Assembly: GCA_020881915.1 (NCBI GenBank)
Contig: JAJFPB010000007.1
Location: forward strand, 3,906,001 to 3,970,000
Direction: 5' to 3'
Length of the DNA stretch: 64,000 nucleotides
DNA from: Paramyrothecium sp. XJ0827
Taxonomy: Eukaryota; Ascomycota; Sordariomycetes; Hypocreales; Stachybotryaceae
In this document: positions 55,689 to 64,000 of the stretch, piece after piece
How the letters are laid out: each line of letters opens with the position of its first letter
How positions within the stretch are numbered: the first letter of the stretch is position 1
Translations under genes and position numbers: made by a program
Notes under the pieces: generated by a model
The model's database searches: none
Seen by the model: the letters and a program-made list of their open reading frames with translations, nothing else
What the model was told of the DNA's origin: nothing

Positions 55689-57378
55689 ATGGAGGTGGAA
55701 AAGGCAGACGCAGCTCATGTTGAGCAATTCGATAAAGAGTCGAAGCATCTGGCTTATCTGGGTAACCAGGAAGAGCATGAGCTGGGCAAAATCGCTTCGC
55801 TTAAGCGCTATCCCAAGTCGTGCTTCTGGTGCTTGTTTGCTGTATGGTGTGTCCTGGTCGTCAGCTTCGACAACCAGGCAGCCGGCAGTATTCTCAGCAT
55901 CCCCCAGTTTCGCAAGGACTTTGGATCATTCTTTGATGGTGACTACGTTCTTGACAGCAACTGGCAGGCGGCTTTCCAAGGAGCCCCTGTTGCCTCGTCC
56001 GTCTCACCTCCACAAGTGTTGTTGAAAGTCCGAACTGACTTCTTAAACTAGTGCCATTGTTGGCTCCCTCGGGTGCGGTATTATTGCGGACAAGCTCGGC
56101 AGACGACCTACTATAATAATGTCTTTGATTATCTCCTATGTTGGTGTTACCCTTGAGTTTATATCTACGAAGAATGCCGTCTTCTTCGCAGGCAAGTTTC
56201 TGAACGGTTTTTCTCTGGGTGCCTTGGCCTCGGTCACAGTTACTTATATTGGCGAGGTGAGTTCTATATCGAAAGCCCATCGCACCCTTCCAGGTAACAC
56301 TGATTGTTCCTAGATCGTCCCGCTCGCACTCCGAGGCGTCTTCACCTGTTTAACCGCCCTCTCTTACACCCTCGGTCCCCTTGTCGCCGCCTTGATCATC
56401 AACGACACGGGCGCCTTCACCAACCGCTGGGCGTACCGTGCCGTGTTCTGTGCTCAATATGGCTTCTGCGTGGTGGCAAGCTTTTTTGTTTTCTTCATGC
56501 CCGAGAGTCCTTGGCACTTGGCAATGAAGGAGAAAGATGAAAAAGCCCTCAAGAGCCTCGCCAGGCTTGGTCACCCAGGCGAGGAAGGACAGAAGCGTCT
56601 TGCCGTAATTCACCAAACTCTGGCAGAGGTCAGCCGTGAAACCTCAGGAGCAAGTTACCTGGAATGTTTCCGAAAGTCCAACTTGCGACGTACCGTCATC
56701 AGTATTGCACCCTTGTGCATACAATCCCTGTCTGGAGTCGTCTTCATGGCAAGCTACTCGACCTACTATATGCAGCTTGCTGGCTATAGTACGGCAATGA
56801 GCTTCAAGTTGCAAATTGTTCAGCAGATCCTTTCTCTATTTGGAAACGTCATGTCGTGGTACCTTGTGGACCGAGTGGGCCGTCGCAGTCTGACCTTCTA
56901 TGGCCTTCTTGTCTTGACCTTGATTCTCTTGGTAACCGGTGGACTTGCCGCTGCCAACACTCCAGGGACTATCAAGGGCACAGTTGCGTTGATCCTAGTC
57001 TACTGCTGGTGGTACAACGTCACCATCGGCGCCACTGCTTACACGATTCTCTGTGAGGTAGCCACCTCGCGTTTGCGTATCAAGACCATCGCTATCGGTC
57101 TGGCAGCTCAGAATTCGCTGAACATGATGTGGAGTTTCGTTTTGCCATATCTGTTCAACCCTGATAAGTTGAATCTGGGTGCAAAGCTGGCATTCATCTT
57201 TGGAGGGCTAGCAGTTTTCTCACTGGTTTATCTCTTCTACCACCTCCCTGAAACCGCGGGCAAGACATACGAAGAATTGGATGAGATGTTCGTTAAGGGT
57301 GTCAAAGCGAGAGACTTTAAGACTTTCAAGACTGATGCGGCGTTACGAGGCGAGGCAGTGAAGGCTGCCCTCACCTGA
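55689..57378 (+). CDS. MFS sugar transporter
   Basis: Sugar:H+ symporter of the fungal hexose/disaccharide (maltose permease-like) group, 525 aa. Exons 55689-55996, 56052-56256 and 56314-57378 sum to 1578 nt. Typical motifs are GCGIIADKLGRRPTIIMSLI (motif after TM2), GKFLNGFSLGALASV, YIGEIVPLALRGVFTCLTAL, FMPESPWHLAMKEKDEKAL (PESPW), YLVDRVGRRSLTFYGL (VDRxGRR) and HLPETAGKTYEELDEMF (PETxGxTxEElDxMF). Intron 1 uses the less common donor GTCCGT. The layout with DUF1593 suggests import and intracellular breakdown of one glycoside, which is inference. Confidence 0.92.
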
Positions 57379-57999
57379 AATTGATCAGAGGTGAAAAGAG
57401 GGTTCATTAATAAAACTGCCTACATTGGATAGTTATCGAATACAAGTAGTCCTTCTATTAGAAAGAGGACTTGGTATCTCCGATAGTGCTCGTTCGTAAT
57501 CTAAGCCGCGGTCTCACACGAGTTCATTGTGGAGTCATGGCCGTTCCTACACATGGCATCTCTAGGAACATGGTTCAGGCTCTTGGAAAGGTTATTATCA
57601 AGACCTAGAGAACCTTGGTGCTCAACATGATCCCTTGAAGCCGGCAAACCGACAACACTTTCAGGGTGCGTTCATTTCTTGGACACCTGGATTCATGAAA
57701 TTACGCCAACGATAACAAAACTTCCACTACTTAAGAGGTAATTCGTGCCACATTATGCTATAGGTTAGCATGGCTTTAGAATGGCTATCCAGCGAACGAT
57801 CTTGCTCGCTTTGACCATGGGGCTAAGAATAAATTCTCAATGTAACTACATAATCTAGGCTGCTCATAAGACCTCGCTGCTAATGACCGCTCGCCGCGAT
57901 AACACACAAACACTTCTGAATGCTAATGCATTGGCTTGTTCGGCTCAGGGTCAATCAATCGATGACAAATGCCCTGTCCATTGGACGGCATCCATGACA
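57379..57999. other. Intergenic, convergent 3' ends
   Basis: Between the sugar transporter stop and the secreted protein stop. A/T-rich. Nothing recognised. Confidence 0.5.
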
Positions 58000-59341
58000 C
58001 TATTGCCAGTTGATAACCTCAGTGGGGTTCCGGGCTCGGATTCGTGGCTTGTGCCCTCCGTCATGCATAATGTGAGAAGCCGTACCAACATCAAAACACT
58101 CACCCGTAGCACGTTCGCCTGTGCATAAAGGCAAAGTTTCGCGGGTTTCCATGTTGCAGTAGACGCCCTCCTCGAGGGACACAAAGTCTGGGCCGTAGGA
58201 GTTCGTGTCGTGGCACAAGTCGGTGGCGTTATGGCTGGCGCGAGAGCTCACGATGACTGAAATCAAAAAGGAAATGCATTAGTTACCATCCTTAGGGAGG
58301 ATACTGGACGAGGATCTGGCTGGAGGCCAGAAGGGCCTGGATGGGGTACATACGACGATCATCGGATCTGCCCCAGTGAGTAAAGCCTCTCTTGCGAAGG
58401 GGTCCATTAGGAGTAAGGAACTCTTCATCTTCCTCATTCCAAGCCTTGAACGAACTGCCGCAGAACTCTTTTGCTTTTTCATCAGTCGGCAGCTGGCTTT
58501 CTGAGGGATCGACATAGAAATCGGGCCATTTGACGCTAATTTTCGTAACACGAGTTCCAGAAATACTCCGGCCCAGCATTAGGAGCCAGGTGCAGTAAGG
58601 AGATCTGTTGGTTTGCAATGTTAGCTCCCTATGTTACATCGCATTGTCCCAGAGCAGTGGGCTTGCGTACTCTCCGTTAGGCAGCTGTTACGTCCAATAG
58701 TCAGCCAAGGCTTTGCACCGAACCAGACGGATAGCATCTTCAGGACTTACAACGATGCCGCTATAGTATGACGGAACACCACAGATCTTACCCCACTAGA
58801 GAAATGATCAATGGTTAGCTCTTGGTTCCCTGACTTGTTGTACATGGATAAAGGTTTGTACAGAATCCCGAAGGTTCGAGGCGACGTTAGTGTGATAATG
58901 ACTCACATCTCCAACCCATGCCCAATGGCTGCCATCCGAGAACGTCGTACTCATGGTCGCAATACATATATCGTCTCCGGAACCCCAAACTTCTGTTCTG
59001 ACAGCCTGCGTGCCATCGCTGGAAAACGATGAAATGTCCAGAAAATGGCCATCCTTGATCATTTCGTAATTCATACCACCGGCCACAAAGTCGTCTCTGG
59101 CATTAAAATGCAAAGCATTAGTGACGCTCCCGCCAGCACCCCAGAGTGTCTCTCCGGTTTCGGGGTTCGAGATGCCATTTAGTCCAGTCTGAATGCGCAG
59201 CGTGGTGCCATACTTGTTCACCTCGTCGTCACCCCCGTTGAAGACATCGGGCTCTGGCTTCTTGGGCAATTGTTCTTCTGCGAATGACCAGATTCCCAGT
59301 AGGCTTCCAATAAGACCGATCGCAGCGACAACGTGCGCCAT
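58000..59341 (-). CDS. Secreted protein of unknown function (fungal family)
   Basis: 333 aa with a signal peptide (MAHVVAAIGLIGSLLGIWSF). Exons 59341-58907, 58795-58751, 58684-58671, 58604-58354 and 58256-58000 sum to 1002 nt. The third exon is only 14 nt and is fixed by phase on both sides. Visible blocks are NKYGTTLRIQTGLNG, GETLWGAGGSVTNALHF, NARDDFVAGGMNYEMIKDGH, DDICIATMSTTFSDGSHWAW, VTKISVKWPDF and a C-terminal cysteine region (CHDTNSYGPDFVS, EEGVYCNMETRETLPLC). I recall similar uncharacterised secreted proteins in ascomycetes, but no known enzyme motif. A GTGAGT near 58106 could splice the last exon differently and change the final ~35 residues. Confidence 0.75.
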
Positions 59342-61300
59342 GATGAAGTTTGCAATGCGGTGACAAATCTAAACGTGTATTCTTGTAATGAATGAAGGTA
59401 GTAAGCGAAAGAATGAAAGAAAGGCTCGAAAAATCAATATAAAGGAAGTGAAAGAAAGAAAAGGAATACTCCAAAGAAAATGCGTTGATGAGAGAAAAGA
59501 GTAAAAGCGTTTGCAGTTGCTCAGAGCAAGGCCTTTCATTTATATTTATTTTTGCCTATGTATCGATTATTGGTTCAAGTTTTTCTCTTTCGCTATTTGG
59601 GCTGAATCTCCTGAGTCGCGTTGACCAGCATGATTATTTTTGACATCGAGCTAGATCCATTGGGCTGGTTCGCGCACATCATATGCAAGGTGTACCTTGT
59701 TTTGCAACAGGGATACAAGGTGTTGGGTTGAATCGGCGAGCCCGCTTGGGCCTTTGAGCTGATGTCAGTTTCAAGACCACAGGTCAGCAGTGGGACTTGA
59801 TGCACGCGTGCGACCCAATCTAGATCTAGCAAGGCGTCAGTTCCAGATTATGCTAAATTTGAAGGAAACGAGCCGAATCATATGCAGCCAACAGGGTTGC
59901 TAAGAATGCTTCAATCAACTCAATGTTCTTTGTGGAGAGACTCACCAGGCTTTTCATTCGATTCTAGTTGGACCGTTTTCAGATGCAGTTTACCCTTGAG
60001 ATGGATGAGCAGGGAGGACAGCTCAAACAGCCTAGTCTCAGCATCTGGGCTTCAGGATTTGTTAAGATCGAGCACAGTTTCGTGGCCTGGTTAGGCAAAG
60101 ACTTTGATGACGGTGCGGTTTCTGTAGCCGTTGACTGCCACAATTGGCGTATGCCGGGTAGGTTGGAGTGCCGGGTAGGTTGGAGTGCCGGGTAGGTTGG
60201 AGTGCCGGGTAGGTTGGAGTGCCGGGTAGGTTGGAGTTCAGACTCAACTCCCCACTCTGCGGCCGATGTTGCTGACACGTGCAGGCTCTGTGCGATCGTA
60301 TTGTCTCCGTGAATTTGTGTCGAGGTTGTCAGCGAGTGACCATCTCTATAGGTGAGGGAGCTATATCTGCCGGCTCAAGACCCTCATTCGGAATTTATGG
60401 ATCATTATGGCCGTCTGAACCATGTATAATAAGGACGAATAGTCACTTGTAGGTGCATTTAGGATCAGATGACTGCCTTCCCAAGGGCCCTGCAGCCTGA
60501 CTTTCTCCTCGATCCGTCGGGGCGTTATTTCTTTGTTCCCTTACCTAGCAGAAGATAATTATTCGCATTACCTGAAATACTACTGTAGGCGGCTGCATCA
60601 TCTGGCCCATAGGCGATGCTGCCGAGGACGCTAAAACAGAAGCTCTTAGTCAAGCTCAGCTAACATTGTTTCCTGAGAAGCAAGTATCCTTGTAGCAAAG
60701 CCGTCCTCAAAGACACCGTTTTGAGGATTGATTAACAGATCTGCGGGGTTCGCTGCTCGATATACAATACTATTGATGGGTTGTATCCTCCAGCTGCAGC
60801 CAAATCCGTAAGCAGTAGAATACTACTCCGACTCAAGATCCCCACACCAGAAATTATTTCGATTCCCGTGCTTGGCTCCATTTGGTAAGTCTAACCACTC
60901 ACTGCTTGGCCGAGCTCCACTAGCTCCTCGATCGTCCAGTGTCACCCTCAATTCGACGAGACCGGGAATCCTCGAGATAATGTATTTTATCCATATTATT
61001 GCAATATCAGAATCTGGATTCCACTTTGACGTATGGTGTTAGTTCACTCTCTTTTGATGCAGAAAAAAGGGATCCCGGAGAATACGAACACTCCAAAGTA
61101 TCGAGCCGCTTTTTGGCCGGAGCGTAGCATCACGAATTCCGCGCTCAATAGCCTGTGCACTAAGACCGCAACTCGGCGCAACCTCGGACTCAGTTTCGCC
61201 TCCGCCTGACCTCGGCTTTGTGCGCGCATGGCTGCAAAGATGCCGCCCTGGTGTAAATGCAGTCACCTGTGGCTGGGCAGCAACCGCAACTCCAGTGCCG
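59342..61300. other. Intergenic, divergent, with minisatellite
   Basis: 1.96 kb between the secreted protein start and the TF-like start. It contains the 5 x 17-bp minisatellite. A GAAAGAAAG-rich purine tract (59410-59500) lies in the secreted gene's upstream region. No zinc-cluster exon was found before 61301. Confidence 0.5.
60153..60237 (+). repeat. Minisatellite, five perfect 17-bp units
   Basis: Unit GCCGGGTAGGTTGGAGT, repeated five times without a mismatch (60153, 60170, 60187, 60204, 60221). Perfect copies suggest a young, length-variable locus. Not inside a gene. Confidence 0.97.
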
Positions 61301-62790
61301 ATGGAGAGCTTCCTGAATCCACCGTCGTCTTCTCCGAGCGGCAGCTGGCCGCTGGATGAATTTGCACTTGATCCCGGATATCTAGCCTACCAGGAAGAAT
61401 TACGATGCCTTATTTTCGACACGGCACAAACCGCCGCGCCGACGCGAGAAGGGTCACCGGTATCCCTATACTCTCCGGGCGTCGCCTTCATTGACGCGCC
61501 CTCTGTTGAGCAGCAGCAGGCACACGAGGAGCACGTCAAGCGGACGCTATCGGTGGGCCGCCGTTTGGAGTACTACAGAAACTACGTCGCCGAGGTCGCA
61601 CCCTGGCTGGACATGTTTGATAGCAGAGGAGCATTCACCATACAGGTTCCTGATCTGGCCCATCGTTCCCCGGCTCTGCTCTATGCCATCCTTGCCCTGT
61701 CTGCCCGTCAGCTGGAACGCAAAGAAGGCAAGCAGCACTCCTTCGACAGCTTGGAGCTCTACCAAGAAGCGATCCGCCTACTTGGGCCTTCACTACAGGC
61801 GAGAGACCTCACCATCATCCCGATATGCGTCATCCTCTGCTGCCTCGAAATGATGTCTGCGAGTCGAAGGGATTGGCGGAGGCATCTGGAGGGTTGCGCG
61901 GCGCTCTTCAATGCATTCGGTGTCAATGGATTCAGCGGAGGCCTTTTGCAGGCTGTGTTCTGGTGTTACGCAAGAATGGGTATGTACTTGGACCGATTTT
62001 GTAGTCATCCAATCTTTCAAATCCCGTCTTGTGGTATGAAGGTTTGTCTACGTGCGCTTACACTACTCCTACAGATTTATGCGGTGCACTCATATCAGAG
62101 GGTACCCAGCGAACCATGGTCCCGTTGGAAGAATGGTTGCCGCCCGGTGCACAGCCAGAGTGCGCAAATGAGGTTTTCTTGGCTCATATTTCCCCAGACA
62201 TGCATGCCAACTATGCCGTCTACCTATGCGCCAAAACTTGCGAGCTCATCGCCGATCAAACAGGATACGTAGAGCTAGGAGAGCAAAACGGATGCGATGC
62301 GACGGCCTATGCACGCCGTTGGAAGCTTCTTTGGGACGATCTACAAGAATGGATCCAGCACCGACCTCGTGATATCATCCCTATTCACAATGTCGAATCC
62401 CGCCCGTTCCCCCAAATCATGTTTGTACACTCGGCCGGCATATCGTCAAACCAGCTCTACCATGCGGCATGCATTTTGCTCCTTGAGGGCAAACCTCGAG
62501 GGGTGCAAATCGGCACCGATAAAGAGGCGTCCGCCATCTGGCATGCCAAACGCATATGTGGCATATCTTTCACCAATCCACACCGTGGCTGCTTGAACAA
62601 TGCCATCCAGCCACTTTGGATAGCCGGGAAGCTTCTGACTCACAAGGATGAACACATTCTGATTGTGAAGCTGATTCGGAGCATCGAGGCCATGACCGGA
62701 TGGGCTACCTCGTGGCGCATCGCAGACCTCGAAACGAACTGGGGATACAGTGTCTCTCGAACCATGCTTGCTTCAAAAGAGGTTGGCTAG
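61301..62790 (+). CDS. Fungal-specific TF-domain protein without a visible zinc cluster
   Basis: 464 aa from exons 61301-61979 and 62075-62790 (GTATGT..CTACAG intron, phase 1). It matches the middle region of fungal C6 regulators: FALDPGYLAYQEELRCLIFDT, APWLDMFDSRGAFTIQVPDL, RSPALLYAILALSARQLERK, LELYQEAIRLLGPSL, CVILCCLEMMSASRRDWRRH, LEGCAALFNAFGVNGFSGGL and QAVFWCYARMDLCGALISEG. The C-terminal half has SNQLYHAACILLLEGKPRG and IWHAKRICGIS. Homologues normally carry Zn2Cys6 at the N-terminus. Upstream sequence shows no such exon on this strand, so the DNA-binding part is missing, lost, or in an undetected distant exon. Tail to tail with a relative at 62810. Confidence 0.85.
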
Positions 62791-62809
62791 CACCGTGAGA
62801 TTTACCAAA

Positions 62810-64000
62810 TCAGTCTGGATGCCACAGCACTTTCAGACGATTTGACAGGCTATTCAAATTCCATCGCGTCAAGGAAGTCAAGTCCCCGAGCGCATTCAAA
62901 ATGAGTCTCTGCTGCGGTTCGTAGCTCATCATTGTCGCAGCCACGAAGAAGGAAGCAACCATGCTAAAGTCCCAGCTGTTGCCATCGTTATTATGAAGAG
63001 CAATACCGCAAACGCGCCGGGCATGCCACAGAGGAGACGCCAAGTTGGACCGCCCCTGGCTGGCCCGTTCCGTACGTGGGCGGTGCTGGAGCAGCAGCAG
63101 CATCGCCGTGTGGTAGAGCTGGTTCCCTAGGGTCGCGGCACTATTGGTGAAGAGGATGGTGGGAAACATGTGCCCCTCTTCCTCGTAGTCTACCATGGGC
63201 TCTAGGCGTTGAGGGCGGCTTTTGTACCAGGCATTGAGAGCCATGACTAGGTCGCGCCAAGCTTGGACAGGACTGGGCACTGCTGCAAAACAGTAGTTTA
63301 TCGCCCTGGCGCACAGGCGGAGTGGCTCGCGATCGTACCATAGTTGCTCCTGCGTCCAGGAAGCGGGCGAGCTAATGTCGGCGAGGAGGGCGTCGGGTAT
63401 TGGGACTTCCGAGTTGTTGAAAAGACCAACAGCAACATCTACCAGTATCAGTTAGTCCTCTATGAGAAGAGTTGCATGGCATAAAAGAAAGTGCATACTG
63501 ATCCGGAGTAACATCCAACAGAGCGCCAGCGTAGTGTTGGCATGGCCTCGTGAAATAGCATCGTTAAAAGCTTCAAAGTTGTGGTTGCTCAGATGACAGC
63601 GCCAGGACAAGGGTTCAGTCACTACGCAGTGACGAACAGCGTGGAGGACGAATGCAATGAGCCTGCCTGCCATCTCACCATCCGTCAACGGTATTGCAGT
63701 CGCAGCGGGTAAGTCCCAGTTCGCTTGGGGTACAGCATTGTGATCTAAAGTGGAGATTGCAAGATCTAGGAGGGATTCGAGGACAAAGCCCTTCGATGAG
63801 AATGCCTCGTGGCATATCTCAAGGCCAAAGGTTCGATCTGGGTCGCCGATATCAAGCTGTGCGGATGTGAGCAAGTGCAGATGCCTCGCGGTTTGTGAAC
63901 AATGCCTACCCATGGCGCCACGTTGTACGTATACTGCCGGACCAGCTGGGTGGTATAATCTTGGGAGATGTGTGCAGAGTTTGGAAATAGCCTAGCAAGA
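62810..64000 (-). CDS. Fungal-specific TF-domain protein (5' end beyond the window)
   Basis: Read as exon 64000-63910 (YTTQLVRQYTYNVAPW), intron 63909-63857, exon 63856-63499 (LDIGDPDRTFGLEICHEAF, LESLLDLAIST), intron 63498-63439 and exon 63438-62810 (NNSEVPIPDALL, QEQLWYDREPLRLCARAINY, and a long C-terminal part). It resembles the neighbouring TF-like protein in GNQLYHTAMLLLLQHRPR, LWHARRVCGIALHNN and the following region, so the two are probably paralogues. The N-terminus with any zinc cluster lies outside the window. The stops of the two genes are 19 bp apart on opposite strands, so their mRNAs should overlap. Confidence 0.85.

Noticed and set aside
58258..58287. A 30-nt intron in the secreted protein gene
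   Set aside because: Too short; the GTATGT donor at 58353 gives a normal intron in the right phase.
61039..61229. Zinc-cluster exon upstream of the TF-like gene
   Set aside because: The frames here are on the minus strand or lack the C-x2-C-x6-C spacing.

Overview
This is nuclear DNA of a filamentous ascomycete (Pezizomycotina). Genes carry short introns of about 45-100 nt with GT..AG ends and CTNAC-like branch sites. The gene families are typical of plant- or soil-associated moulds: a HET-domain protein, 2EXR proteins, an SAT4/rhodopsin-like membrane protein, several MFS transporters, two P450s, a GH62-CBM1 arabinofuranosidase and Zn2Cys6-type regulators. I see no rRNA, tRNA, CRISPR array, or mitochondrial or viral sequence. 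The species cannot be named from this sequence.

Layout. 1-1606: BBE-type FAD oxidoreductase, cut by the window start. 2049-4166: HET protein. 4964-7091: secreted carboxylesterase whose frame breaks three times. 8151-12282: divergent P450 and allantoate-permease-type MFS. 12699-18164: catabolic-looking group of an NtaA/DszA-type flavin monooxygenase, a 2EXR protein and an AtuA/DUF1446 protein. 19394-24603: second 2EXR protein, GH62-CBM1, and a bacterial-type CinA C-terminal protein. 25434-27320: acyltransferase-3 membrane protein. 27957-32189: divergent Zn2Cys6 regulator and DHA1 MFS. 32370-34872: DUF6601 membrane protein and a GNAT acetyltransferase with a GC-AG intron. 34873-40351: gene-poor, holding only a 98-aa cysteine-rich secreted protein. 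40352-41654: SAT4-type membrane protein.

43115-52827 looks like a small biosynthetic cluster, apparently decayed: a CGS-like PLP enzyme, a BsmA/IDO-type 2-oxoglutarate/Fe dioxygenase, a P450 and a 14-TM DHA2 exporter. Three of the four carry a different kind of lesion: an in-frame TAG, a probable lost splice donor (TT for GT), and an exact 10-bp tandem duplication. The dioxygenase is intact. I consider this the most interesting part of the window.

53355-57378: divergent DUF1593 nucleoside-hydrolase-like protein and sugar transporter, a plausible uptake and degradation pair. 58000-59341: secreted protein of unknown role. 61301-64000: two related fungal transcription-factor-like genes, tail to tail with 19 bp between their stops; the first lacks a visible zinc cluster. 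A perfect 5 x 17-bp minisatellite lies at 60153-60237.

Exon boundaries were read by eye from splice signals, phase and family motifs. For most spliced genes the summed exon lengths were checked to be a multiple of three.
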